Source: F23-D06 sp963603365 (lineage in GTDB: Bacteria; Bacteroidota; Bacteroidia; Bacteroidales; WCHB1-69). Taken from it: DNA of 64,000 nt. This document shows, in pieces, positions 35,058 through 43,662 of this stretch (positions within the stretch are counted from its first letter, which is position 1; the number at the start of each line of letters is the position of its first letter). Position numbers and translations under genes: made by a program. The notes under the pieces were generated by a model that was not told the DNA's origin, did not search any database, and saw only the letters and a list, made by a program, of their open reading frames with translations. The stretch lies in assembly GCA_963603365.1 (NCBI GenBank), contig CAVCMI010000022.1, positions 1 to 64,000 of the forward strand, in the 5' to 3' direction.

Positions 35058-35648
35058 ATGGAATATATATTGATGATTATCGGGGCAGTGCTGGTAAACA
35101 ATATCCTGCTGGTGCAGTTTTTGGGCATCTGTCCTTTCCTGGGTGTCTCTAACAAGGTGAACACGGCGCTGTGCATGGGGCTTGCTGTCGTGTTCGTGAT
35201 GGCTCTGGCCACATTGGTGACCTCTACGTTGCAGATGTTTGTGCTGGTTCCCCTCAACATTACTTTTCTGCAGACTATCGTCTTTATTCTGGTGATTGCC
35301 GCGCTCGTCCAGATGGTGGAAATCATGCTCAAGAAGATGAGCCCCTCGCTTTACAAGGCTTTGGGCGTCTATCTTCCCCTGATTACCACCAACTGCGCCG
35401 TTTTAGGTATTGCCATTAAGGTGACGGAGCAGCCGATTATTGCTGCACACGGTTTCTCTGTTCTCGACAGCACCCTCTATGCTGTGGCTATAGCTATCGG
35501 TTTCACGTTGGCAATTGTGATTTTTGCCGGCATCCGCGAGCAGATGGAACTCGTGGAAATCTCTAAAGGCATGAAAGGCGTGCCCATTGCTCTGATAACG
35601 GCAGGCATTCTGGCTATGGCCTTTATGGGCTTTTCCAACCTTGTTTAA
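35058..35648 (+). CDS. rnfA: Rnf complex subunit RnfA
   Basis: 196 residues, six helices, pseudo-symmetric partner of RnfE. Signatures are NNILLVQFLGICPFLGVSNK (with the cluster Cys) and PLITTNCAVLGIAI. It follows rnfE by 30 bp and ends the rnfDGEA run; mpl starts 60 bp downstream. No rnfB or rnfC gene lies on either side within the window. Confidence 0.94.
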   Translation: MEYILMIIGAVLVNNILLVQFLGICPFLGVSNKVNTALCMGLAVVFVMALATLVTSTLQMFVLVPLNITFLQTIVFILVIAALVQMVEIMLKKMSPSLYKALGVYLPLITTNCAVLGIAIKVTEQPIIAAHGFSVLDSTLYAVAIAIGFTLAIVIFAGIREQMELVEISKGMKGVPIALITAGILAMAFMGFSNLV

Positions 35649-35708
35649 GAAAAAGGGAGAAAAACTTACACTACAATTGTACAGAACGGATTGTTCTTTT
35701 GCAAGAAG

Positions 35709-37073
35709 ATGAAAGTGCATTTTATCGCAATCGGCGGCAGCGCCATGCACAACCTGGCCATTGCGCTGACCCTCAAAGGCTACGAGGTTTCCGGCTCGGA
35801 CGACGAGATTTTCGACCCCGCCAAAGGGCGTCTCGCCAAATACGGCATTTTGCCAGATACTTTCGGCTGGTTCCCCGACAAGATCACTGCTGACCTGGAC
35901 GCTGTCATTGTGGGGATGCACGCCCGCGCAGACAACCCGGAACTGCTCAAAGCCCAGGAACTGAACCTTAAAATCTATTCCTATCCCGAGTATCTCTATG
36001 AACAGAGCAAGGACAAAGTCAGGATAGTCGTTGGCGGCAGCCATGGCAAGACGACCATAACTTCGATGATTATCCACGTGTTGCAGCAATGTGGCGTGTT
36101 GTGTGACTATATGGTTGGTGCACAGCTCGATGGCTTCGAGGTGATGGTGAAATTGTCGGACGAGGCTTCTGTTATGGTCATTGAAGGCGATGAATACTTG
36201 ACCTCTCCGATTGACCGCCGCCCTAAGTTCCACGTCTATCAGCCTACCATCGGCATTGTCAGCGGAATAGCTTGGGACCATGTCAATGTGTTCCCTACTT
36301 TCGACGTTTACATGCGCCAGTTCGAGATTTTTGCAGACATGATACCAGCCGGCGGCAAATTCATCTATTGCGAAGACGACCCGGAACTGAAAAAGTTGGG
36401 AGACCGCAAGATGAATGCCGAAAAGCAGCCATACAGTGTCCATCCGCATCATGTCAAGGACGGCATCACCTATCTGGAAACCCCTTACGGAGAAGTGCCG
36501 CTTAAGATTTTCGGGCGGCATAATCTTGCTAACCTGAACGCTGCGCGCCTCGCCTGCCAAGCAGTCGGCATTGCGGATCCGGATTTCTATAAGGCCATCT
36601 CCACGTTCAAAGGCGCTTCCGGGCGGCTTCAGCTTGTGGCATGCAGCGGCAACTGTGCCGTGTATAAGGATTTTGCCCACGCCCCCTCCAAACTCCGCGC
36701 CACTGTGGCAGCAGTCAGAGAGCAGTTTCCGGACCGCAAACTCGTGGCTTGTATGGAATTGCATACGTTCAGCAGTCTAACCGAGCAGTTCCTTACACAG
36801 TATAAAGGTGCGATGGACACCGCAGATGCCGCTTTTGTCTATTATTCGCCTAAGGCCGTGGCTCTGAAAAAACTGCCTCCTATGCATTCCGCTGCCGTAT
36901 ATGACGCTTTCGGATATCCGGGACTTCAAGTGTTTGATGATGCCAAGCAGCTGCAAGACAGTCTTTTGAGCCTCGACTGTCACAACGCAGTTCTGCTTCT
37001 AATGTCTTCCGGCAATTTCGACGGTCTGGACATAGCCGCACTGGGCAATAAAATAATATCTTTGCAAGTCTAA
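35709..37073 (+). CDS. mpl: UDP-N-acetylmuramate:L-Ala-gamma-D-Glu-meso-DAP ligase (murein recycling)
   Basis: 454 residues from the ATG at 35709. Mpl attaches recycled murein tripeptide to UDP-MurNAc. N-terminal Rossmann motif HFIAIGGSAMHNLA, ATP loop GGSHGKTT, and the Mur ligase segments EGDEYLTSPIDRRPKF and YKDFAHAPSKLRAT place it with Mpl rather than MurC (MurC usually has GIGGxGMS and YGHHPTE). It may be read with rnfA. A -7 box for the next gene is embedded in its last codons. Confidence 0.9.
   Translation: MKVHFIAIGGSAMHNLAIALTLKGYEVSGSDDEIFDPAKGRLAKYGILPDTFGWFPDKITADLDAVIVGMHARADNPELLKAQELNLKIYSYPEYLYEQSKDKVRIVVGGSHGKTTITSMIIHVLQQCGVLCDYMVGAQLDGFEVMVKLSDEASVMVIEGDEYLTSPIDRRPKFHVYQPTIGIVSGIAWDHVNVFPTFDVYMRQFEIFADMIPAGGKFIYCEDDPELKKLGDRKMNAEKQPYSVHPHHVKDGITYLETPYGEVPLKIFGRHNLANLNAARLACQAVGIADPDFYKAISTFKGASGRLQLVACSGNCAVYKDFAHAPSKLRATVAAVREQFPDRKLVACMELHTFSSLTEQFLTQYKGAMDTADAAFVYYSPKAVALKKLPPMHSAAVYDAFGYPGLQVFDDAKQLQDSLLSLDCHNAVLLLMSSGNFDGLDIAALGNKIISLQV
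37057..37064 (+). promoter_or_regulatory. -7 box inside the mpl 3' end
   Basis: TATCTTTG, exact consensus, overlapping the last mpl codons and 33 bp before the ATG of the DUF1573 gene. Confidence 0.55.
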
Positions 37074-37097
37074 AAAACAACAATAAAAATCACAACA

Positions 37098-38195
37098 ATG
37101 AAAAAATTAAGTTTATCGATGTTGTTGGCTTTGGCATTCCTTTGCGGTTTTGCCCAGCCGAAAATCCAATTTGATCAGACCACCTATGATTTCGGAAGAA
37201 TAAAAGAAGAGGGAGGAAAAGTCACGGGCAGATTTGAATTTACCAACGTGGGCGACAGTGCTTTGGTGCTCACAAATGTACGTCCGGGATGTGGCTGCAC
37301 CGCCGCCAATTATTCCCACGACCCCGTGGCTCCGGGGCAGAAAGGTTTCATTGAGGCCACTTATAATCCATATAACCGCCCGGGCGCTTTCAACAAGAAC
37401 ATCCGCGTGACGACAAATGAGCCGCAATACCAAGGCGACAACAAGGCAGCGCCGCACATGATCTTCATAAAGGGCGAGGTCATCAAACGCCCCCCTACAA
37501 AATTTGAATTGGCAGGCTACACCCAAGGCAACGGCATGTCGCGCCTTAAAACTATGAACGTGAAGCACGACATGTTGAACACGCAAAGCGTGAACGATAC
37601 GTTTAAGGTGCGCAATTTCTGGAACAAGCCGGTGTCATACGAACTCGACAATAATACGCCCTATATATCCGAAGTAAGCAGAACATTCGGCAGCAGCCTT
37701 ATGCCGGGACAAGAGGGTGAGATTGTCCTAAAGTATGATGCCGCGAAACGCAATGCTTTCGGTCAGTTGAAAGACCGCGCCATTATGCTCACCAACGACT
37801 CCATCGAGTCGAAGAAGACCATCTTTTTTGCCGTCAACATCAAAGAGGATTTCAGCAAACTTACGGCCAAACAACTGAAGAATGCCCCTGTGGCTGCCTT
37901 GAGTTCGCAGTCTTACGACTTTGGCAGAGTCCAAAAGAATGAAACGAAAACCGCAACGATAACGATTGAAAACAAAGGCAAAAGCCCGCTGTTTATCCGT
38001 ACGCTCCAGTCCAGCAACATGATGTTTAAAGTGTCCGCAGATGTCATGGAAGTGCAGGCTGGCACGACCGCGCAGGTGACCGTGACTTTCAAGGCCAATT
38101 CACGCACGGCCAACCAAAAGGCCACAGTCGACGTTATCACCAACGACCCTGACAACCCTATGCAGACAATCAGCCTTACTGCGCAGGTGCTGTAA
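37098..38195 (+). CDS. DUF1573-family secreted protein
   Basis: 365 residues. Signal peptide MKKLSLSMLLALAFLCGFAQ. Two DUF1573 Ig-like domains are visible: residues about 25-115 (YDFGRIKEEGGKVTGRFEF...RPGCGCTAANY) and about 270-365 (YDFGRVQKNETKTATITI). The central part is less similar. The CGC cysteine pair of the first domain is typical and its role is unknown. The family is common in the periplasm of Bacteroidota and resembles choice-of-anchor ASPM/SPD-2/Hydin folds. It has its own promoter and a strong terminator, so it is probably monocistronic. Confidence 0.85.
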   Translation: MKKLSLSMLLALAFLCGFAQPKIQFDQTTYDFGRIKEEGGKVTGRFEFTNVGDSALVLTNVRPGCGCTAANYSHDPVAPGQKGFIEATYNPYNRPGAFNKNIRVTTNEPQYQGDNKAAPHMIFIKGEVIKRPPTKFELAGYTQGNGMSRLKTMNVKHDMLNTQSVNDTFKVRNFWNKPVSYELDNNTPYISEVSRTFGSSLMPGQEGEIVLKYDAAKRNAFGQLKDRAIMLTNDSIESKKTIFFAVNIKEDFSKLTAKQLKNAPVAALSSQSYDFGRVQKNETKTATITIENKGKSPLFIRTLQSSNMMFKVSADVMEVQAGTTAQVTVTFKANSRTANQKATVDVITNDPDNPMQTISLTAQVL

Positions 38196-38222
38196 TTCTT
38201 CATTCAGAACATTGAACCACAG

Positions 38223-38264
38223 ACAGGAACGGTCAAACAACAGTGACGTTCCTGTTTTTTTTTT
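38223..38264 (+). terminator. Intrinsic terminator after the DUF1573 gene
   Basis: A perfect 9-bp stem ACAGGAACG / CGTTCCTGT with a 15-nt loop is followed by a run of nine or more T residues, 27 bp after the stop codon. Confidence 0.92.
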
Positions 38265-38381
38265 ATTGTTGTTATTCGCCGGTTACAGCCACATAACTCA
38301 CGACAATCAATGGCCGGAAACCTCTTGTTGTCTGAATGTGACAGATTTAAATGCAGTGACGGGTTGAACCCCAATTTTTTG

Positions 38382-38389
38382 TATATTTG
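38382..38389 (+). promoter_or_regulatory. -7 box of DUF6913-dapA
   Basis: TATATTTG, exact consensus, 29 bp before the ATG at 38419. A TTG lies at 38364-38366, 15 bp upstream, slightly closer than usual. Confidence 0.6.
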
Positions 38390-38418
38390 CCCGCTAAAAA
38401 AACGGATGCGAAGACCGT

Positions 38419-38958
38419 ATGATATCCAGAATTAAAGACTTCTTTCTGAACAAACATTTGGCAAATAACAGAATTGTCAGACATCCAAACTTGTCCTCGC
38501 TTGAGCAGGCAGTCACCATCGGTATACTCTGTGAGATTACCGACGAGGGATCGTACAAAAGCATATTCCGTATTTTCAACAAACTTCAGCAAGAGGGGCG
38601 TCGCGTCAAGATGGTCGGTTATGTGAATGCTCCAGAAGTGCCGTTCTATTGCCTTCCCCAACTGTCGGCAGACTATTTCTGCAACAAAAATCTCAATTGG
38701 TACGGCTTCCCGAAGACAGAGCAGATAAATGACTTTATGAAAGAAGACTTCGATATGCTGCTCGACTTCAATTCACGTTGTTTCCCTGCCGTGAAGGTAA
38801 TCCTTACACAGTCCAAGGCGAAGTGCATTGTGGGGAGAGCCTCCGGCAGCCAGCCGCTATATGATCTTTTCATCAGTGCTGCGGAACACGATGAGATGCG
38901 TTTCCTCGATGAGGTTTGCACGTATACCAAAAAACTGACAGGCAATGAAAAACAATAA
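38419..38958 (+). CDS. DUF6913-family protein
   Basis: 179 residues, no signal peptide or helix. The conserved parts are QAVTIGILCEITDEGSYK, a nucleotide-lyase-like alpha/beta pattern, FYCLPQLSADYFCNKNLNWYG and LLDFNSRCFPAVKVILTQSKAKCIVG. This small Bacteroidota family is of unknown function and typically lies just before dapA. Here it overlaps the dapA start by 14 bp, so translation is coupled. A role linked to lysine/DAP synthesis is inferred only from this pairing. Confidence 0.8.
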   Translation: MISRIKDFFLNKHLANNRIVRHPNLSSLEQAVTIGILCEITDEGSYKSIFRIFNKLQQEGRRVKMVGYVNAPEVPFYCLPQLSADYFCNKNLNWYGFPKTEQINDFMKEDFDMLLDFNSRCFPAVKVILTQSKAKCIVGRASGSQPLYDLFISAAEHDEMRFLDEVCTYTKKLTGNEKQ

Positions 38959-39832
38959 CAACAAATTCAAAGGGTTGGGCGTTGCCGTCATTACGCCATT
39001 CAAGGAAAACGGCGAGGTAGACTTTCCGAGACTTGAAGCGTTGGTCGAGAATTTGATAGTCAACAAAGTCGATTATCTCCTTGCATTGGGAACGACGAGC
39101 GAGTACCCGACCATGACGGATGCCGAGAGCACAGATGTGCTGCACTGTATTGCAACGGTAAATGACAAGCGGCTGCCCCTTATAGTGGGCATTGGAGGTC
39201 CGGATACGCGCGCCGTTCTGAACAGGGTGGAACAGGCAGACAAGCTGCCCGCAGATGCCATATTGTCGGTGTCTCCCTACTATAACAAGCCTACACAACG
39301 CGGACTTATAGCCCATTACACAGCCATTGCCGAGCATTCGCCGCTGCCGGTGCTGCTCTATAATGTGCCTGGCAGGACGTCTTGCAACATTCAGGCCCAA
39401 ACAACACTGCACATAGCCGAAACGTGCCCAAATGTTGTCGGCATTAAGGAAGCCTCCGGCAATATGGAGCAGATCCTCTATTTGTTACACCGCAAGCCGC
39501 GCAATTTCTCGGTAATATCGGGCGACGACCTGCTTGCATTCCCATTGATGGCCGCAGGTCTTGACGGGCTTATCTCCGTGATTGCCAATGCGTTTCCGGA
39601 AGAGATGTCCAATATGATGCACTTGGCAATGGAAAACCAGTTCATCAAGGCCCGTCTCTATTACGACCGGCTTTTCGATGTGCTGCAGGCCTGTTTCAAG
39701 GAGGGTAACCCTTGCGGCATAAAGTGTATCCTTAATTCGCAGGGGAAAATAAAAAACATCCTGCGCCTTCCGCTGGTGCCGGTTTCCGCTGAACTGCAAA
39801 ACGAGATAGCGCGCCTTGTTACAGGACGCTGA
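38945..39832 (+). CDS. dapA: 4-hydroxy-tetrahydrodipicolinate synthase
   Basis: 295 residues, TIM barrel of the DapA/NanA family. It condenses pyruvate with aspartate semialdehyde, the first step to DAP and lysine. The Schiff-base Lys168 lies in VVGIKEASG, Tyr139 in LLYNVPGRT and the Thr50-Thr51 pair in LGTTSEYP; PYYNKPTQRG is a further signature. The window thus encodes both lysine synthesis (dapA) and lysine degradation (kce, kal). Confidence 0.95.
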   Translation: MKNNNNKFKGLGVAVITPFKENGEVDFPRLEALVENLIVNKVDYLLALGTTSEYPTMTDAESTDVLHCIATVNDKRLPLIVGIGGPDTRAVLNRVEQADKLPADAILSVSPYYNKPTQRGLIAHYTAIAEHSPLPVLLYNVPGRTSCNIQAQTTLHIAETCPNVVGIKEASGNMEQILYLLHRKPRNFSVISGDDLLAFPLMAAGLDGLISVIANAFPEEMSNMMHLAMENQFIKARLYYDRLFDVLQACFKEGNPCGIKCILNSQGKIKNILRLPLVPVSAELQNEIARLVTGR

Positions 39833-39923
39833 AAGCGCCGCGAAAAGATGTATGAATAGCCTGTATTCCAACATTTAATTATTAGAAACGGACGCTTTTT
39901 GAACAGACAAACAAAACATTTTC

Positions 39924-41630
39924 ATGACAAAGAGAATCCTTGCCCTTTTGCTCTGTATTGTACATGCCATGTCATCTTTTGCCCAAATGGTACAGCCTCC
40001 AGCCCTTGATACCGGCCGTTTGGAAACCTATATCGTTGCCGATGTGAGTTTGAGGCAACTGCGGCAACTCGACAGTTCCTTTCATGTGGACTATGCCGTA
40101 AGGACATCCGAAGACTGCGCTATGGTCAGAATGTGTCTTGCCAAACGTGATTATGCCGACTTCCTCGCGCTTGGCATCCCTTTTACTGTGCCGGCACAAA
40201 AACGCGCCGCAGTGCGAATGGCTCATTCGTACGAGCAATTCGCTGACTCGTGGAACCGCTATCCGGACTACAATACATATATGGCTACGCTGGACACTTT
40301 TCAGCAACGTTTTCCGGACCTTTGCCGCATCGAGACCTTGCTTGACAACACCCCGGGCGGGCATACCCTCCGGATTGCCCATATCAGCAACAACCTTTCA
40401 GAACGTGGCGAAAAGCCCGCTTTCCTCTATACCTCAACGATGCACGGCGACGAAGTGACGGGCTATTATGTCTTGCTTCGTCTCATTAATCATTTGCTTA
40501 CAAATTACACTACCGATGAAAGGGTGCGCAGCCTCGTGGACAGTATCGACATCTGGATTTGTCCGCTCGAAAACCCGGACGGGACATTCAGGACCAGCAA
40601 CGATTCATTGAACGTGTCGCCTTACAGCACACGCTTTAATTATCATGGTGAAGACCTTAACCGTTCGTACCCGCAGATTGGCGAGCCTCTGGCACGCAAC
40701 AGGAACCGCGAACCCGAGGTGCAGGCAATGATGGACTTTGCTGCACTGCACCGCTTCACAATGTCTGCAAACCTGCACGGCGGCGCCGAGGTGTTCAACT
40801 ACCCCTGGGATATGTGGACAACCGATGAACGTGCGATTGCAGATCTCCAGTGGTGGGAACTGGTCGGGGCACGCTTTGCTGCAACATGCCATGAAGTAGA
40901 CCGCTTTTATATGACAGACCTGGACAATGGCATTACAGAAGGCGGCGACTGGTATGCCATATCGGGTTCCCGGCAAGACTATTTCAACTATTTTGCCGGA
41001 TGCCGCGAGGCTACCATCGAGGTCAGCGAGAACAAAGTGCCGTCGTCAAACTCACTGGGCCGCTATTGGCTCAATCTTAAAGAGTCGCTGCTTGACTATA
41101 TGGGAGAGTCTCTTTATGGCATCCGCGGAATCGTGACAGACACCCTGACCGGTGCGGCCATTGAAGCCAAGGTGTTTATACAGAACCACGACCGTGACAG
41201 CACGCATACCTTTTCGATGCTTCCCCATGGCAACTATCACAGGCCTATAAATGCCGGCACCTACAATGTGACCTTTACGGCGCCGGACTATCAGCCTAAA
41301 TCATTGACAATAACCGTAACAGACCGGCAGACAACCTGCATGGACGTGCAGCTGATGCCCTTGAACAGCCATATTCAGGAACCGGACGCCGCCGCCTTTG
41401 TCCTTTTCCCGAACCCATCTTCCGGAATCCTTTTCGTGACATCTATGGCACTGCCTTCACAGCTGTTCGACTTTCTTATTTTTGACAGCCAAGGCAGACA
41501 AATATACCGCGCCGATCTGGAATCGGGAACATCAACCCTCAACATTTCGTCCCTATCGGCAGGCGTTTATGTGATACATATAATGGACGGCAACAGCAGA
41601 ATATACCAAACCAAAATTGTCAAAAAGTAA
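39924..41630 (+). CDS. M14 zinc carboxypeptidase with type IX sorting domain
   Basis: 568 residues. Signal peptide MTKRILALLLCIVHAMSSFAQ, a propeptide-like region (about 22-110), then an M14 peptidase with zinc ligands His174 and Glu177 (HGDE) and His285 (NLHGGAE), and catalytic Glu366 (ATIEVSE). A carboxypeptidase regulatory-like beta domain follows (GIRGIVTDTLTGAAIEAKVF). The last 75 residues are a type A sorting domain (FVLFPNPSSGILFV ... SLSAGVYVIHI ... KIVKK). It is therefore secreted or surface-attached by the type IX system and probably trims peptides for uptake. No clear promoter box is seen in the 91-bp gap after dapA. Confidence 0.92.
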   Translation: MTKRILALLLCIVHAMSSFAQMVQPPALDTGRLETYIVADVSLRQLRQLDSSFHVDYAVRTSEDCAMVRMCLAKRDYADFLALGIPFTVPAQKRAAVRMAHSYEQFADSWNRYPDYNTYMATLDTFQQRFPDLCRIETLLDNTPGGHTLRIAHISNNLSERGEKPAFLYTSTMHGDEVTGYYVLLRLINHLLTNYTTDERVRSLVDSIDIWICPLENPDGTFRTSNDSLNVSPYSTRFNYHGEDLNRSYPQIGEPLARNRNREPEVQAMMDFAALHRFTMSANLHGGAEVFNYPWDMWTTDERAIADLQWWELVGARFAATCHEVDRFYMTDLDNGITEGGDWYAISGSRQDYFNYFAGCREATIEVSENKVPSSNSLGRYWLNLKESLLDYMGESLYGIRGIVTDTLTGAAIEAKVFIQNHDRDSTHTFSMLPHGNYHRPINAGTYNVTFTAPDYQPKSLTITVTDRQTTCMDVQLMPLNSHIQEPDAAAFVLFPNPSSGILFVTSMALPSQLFDFLIFDSQGRQIYRADLESGTSTLNISSLSAGVYVIHIMDGNSRIYQTKIVKK

Positions 41631-41788
41631 ACACTTCAGTCTGCTTGCTGCCGGCGGCGGGTCTTATGGACAGTTTGCTTCCCGAAAAAACAGACTAAGG
41701 TTTAAAGCGGTCTCTATGCACAAACCATAAAGACAGTTGTTGCTGTCTGGAATAACCTTGAAAAGTGGGGGAAGCGTCTCCTCTGATT

Positions 41789-43075
41789 TTATGCAGGTGA
41801 TGCTTTGGGCGTGACAAGAACTTTGTCGATACGGTTGTGGTCAATGTCCACAATCTCGATGTGGTAATTGAGGAAGTCGAAGTTGTCGCCTATCTCAGGG
41901 GTCTTTTCGATATGTTCCAGCACAAAGCCGGCCACCGTGGAGTAGTCCACATCGTCAAAATCGATTTCAAAGCCGCTGAAGACATCCAAAAGGACATCGA
42001 TAGGCGCATTCCCGTTCACAAGCACCGACTTGTCGTCGCGCACAAAAACGTCTGGTTCCACAATTTCCTCCTCTTCGGGGATTTCGCCGACAATGTTTTC
42101 CATGATGTCATGCAGGGTGATGATTCCCTCCAATTCGCCGAATTCGTTGAGCACAACACCGAAATAAACCTGTTCTTTGCGGAATTCGTTGAGAATGTCT
42201 TGGGCGTCAGTGGTGTCGGAGAAAACTAACGGCTTGAAGAGCATATCGTTGACAGGTGTCCCGTCTTTTTTGATTTCGTGCATGAAGTACTCTTTCACGC
42301 TCAGCGCGCCCAGAAAGTTCTCGATGTGCTTGTTGCAGACCAAAACCTTGCTGCTTTTAAATGTGAAAAGCTGGGCGGTGAAATCATCTTTCGGGAGGTT
42401 GCAGTCAATCCATTCCACCTCCGAACGGTGTGTCATGATATGTTTTGCCCTTTTGTCGGCAAAATAGAAAACCTTTTCGTGAATCTCGTTTTGGTCTTCC
42501 TCGATAACCCCCGACTCTTCAGCTTCTTTGAGCATGTTCCTGATCTCATCTTCCGTGATACGATTGTCGTTGTGCTTGATGCCCAGAACTTTGTTGACAA
42601 TTTTAGTTGATCCGGAAAGCAGTTTGACGATGGGGCTGAAAATGCGGCTGATGACGAACATGACGGGTGCAATGCGCAGAGAGGCCCTCTCGGGGTTGGA
42701 GAGCGCGACCGTCTTCGGCACCAGTTCCCCAAAAACAATGGTGATGAACGTGACCAACAGGATGCTGACAATCACGGCCGTGGTTTGTGCCGCCGCCGAC
42801 GGCATCTTCATCCATTCCAGCAGAGGCACGAAATATTTGGCCACCGCACTGCCCCCGATGAAACCGTTAATAAGACCGATGAGCGTGATGCCGACTTGGA
42901 TAGAGGCAAGAAAATCCTCCTGGTCTTCTTGCAACTTCAAGGCAAAATGAACCCCTTTGCGGTGCTTGTCGGCATATTGCTCGATACGAGCCTTCTTGAA
43001 CGACACAATGGCAATCTCGCTGAGCGAGAAAAAACCGTTGAGCAGTATCAATAGCAGGATTACCAGTATGTCCAT
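41789..43075 (-). CDS. CNNM/CorC-HlyC-type transporter-associated protein
   Basis: 428 residues. An N-terminal DUF21 membrane domain with four hydrophobic stretches (about 1-140) contains LNGFFSLSEIAIVSFKKARIEQ. A pair of CBS domains (about 205-330; TLHDIMENIVGEI near the end) and a C-terminal CorC_HlyC domain (about 340-425; NAPIDVLLDVFSGFEIDFDDVDYSTVAGFV) follow. The family is linked to magnesium or cobalt homeostasis. It follows a tiny membrane-protein gene by 3 bp, so the two are co-transcribed from the box at 43447. Confidence 0.92.
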   Translation of the reverse strand: MDILVILLLILLNGFFSLSEIAIVSFKKARIEQYADKHRKGVHFALKLQEDQEDFLASIQVGITLIGLINGFIGGSAVAKYFVPLLEWMKMPSAAAQTTAVIVSILLVTFITIVFGELVPKTVALSNPERASLRIAPVMFVISRIFSPIVKLLSGSTKIVNKVLGIKHNDNRITEDEIRNMLKEAEESGVIEEDQNEIHEKVFYFADKRAKHIMTHRSEVEWIDCNLPKDDFTAQLFTFKSSKVLVCNKHIENFLGALSVKEYFMHEIKKDGTPVNDMLFKPLVFSDTTDAQDILNEFRKEQVYFGVVLNEFGELEGIITLHDIMENIVGEIPEEEEIVEPDVFVRDDKSVLVNGNAPIDVLLDVFSGFEIDFDDVDYSTVAGFVLEHIEKTPEIGDNFDFLNYHIEIVDIDHNRIDKVLVTPKASPA

Positions 43076-43078
43076 GTT

Positions 43079-43369
43079 CTATCGCTGTTTTTGCTGTAAG
43101 TCACGCTGGTTCTGCTTGATGTATTTGAAATACAGGAAAAGGTCGCAGGAGACAATGACGAGGTTCAAGGCATAGAGCCAGACGACCCAGTTGCCGGGCT
43201 CGTTGACGAGTTTGTGTATGATTCCGAAAATATAACCGAGGATGATGATTATCATGAAAAAAGGGCTTTTGCCGATGACAATTTTAGTTCTCAGCGCTTT
43301 GATGATTGATACCGGCCAACTACAGGCAAAGCAGACAAGCATAATGATTTCAAAGATGTATTTTGTCAT
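43079..43369 (-). CDS. Small three-helix membrane protein, PQ-loop/SemiSWEET-like
   Basis: 96 residues with three hydrophobic segments (about 5-20, 33-52, 62-82). The FACSWPVSIIKALRTK segment resembles the motif of half-SWEET/PQ-loop proteins, whose Pro sits in the first helix, followed by KSPFFMIIIILGYIFGIIHK. Such proteins act as dimeric transporters of small solutes. The function here is unproven. It is the first gene of the pair with the CorC-like protein; the 3-bp gap suggests a shared job. Confidence 0.65.
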   Translation of the reverse strand: MTKYIFEIIMLVCFACSWPVSIIKALRTKIVIGKSPFFMIIIILGYIFGIIHKLVNEPGNWVVWLYALNLVIVSCDLFLYFKYIKQNQRDLQQKQR

Positions 43370-43446
43370 AAAACCGTGAGAATAGTTGGTATGTTTTTGA
43401 TATACAATATAATATGTTTCCGTTATGTATGTTATGCGAACAGCGG

Positions 43447-43454
43447 CAAAGATA
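43447..43454 (-). promoter_or_regulatory. -7 box of the small membrane protein-CorC pair
   Basis: Minus-strand TATCTTTG, exact consensus, giving a leader of about 70 nt before the start at 43369. Confidence 0.6.
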
Positions 43455-43485
43455 CACTATTTTTCATAATCAAAATCCGTGAATG

Positions 43486-43518
43486 TTGTTGAGTGTCTTG
43501 ACAAAAACGCTATTTTTG
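43486..43518 (+). promoter_or_regulatory. Promoter of the type IX cargo gene
   Basis: TTGTTG at 43486-43491 and TATTTTTG at 43511-43518 (19 bp apart). The box lies inside the long open frame that starts at 43483, so the true start must be further downstream (43663). Confidence 0.65.
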
Positions 43519-43662
43519 CGGCTTGAATGTGATGTGCAGGTGACTTCGGCAGCAGAATGGGAACATATTTGGCGCTTATGCCTTTTGACATATTTTCCCT
43601 ATGCAACAGGCGGCTTTGCATATTCGTTCAATAGAAGTTGTTGTAATGCAAAAACTGACTTT

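Noticed and set aside
35403..36764. 453-codon minus-strand open frame
   Set aside because: It is antisense to rnfA and mpl, both clear family members.
41631..41788. Intergenic stretch between the M14 and corC genes
   Set aside because: I looked for a bidirectional terminator between these convergent genes, but no stem with a T run is convincing.
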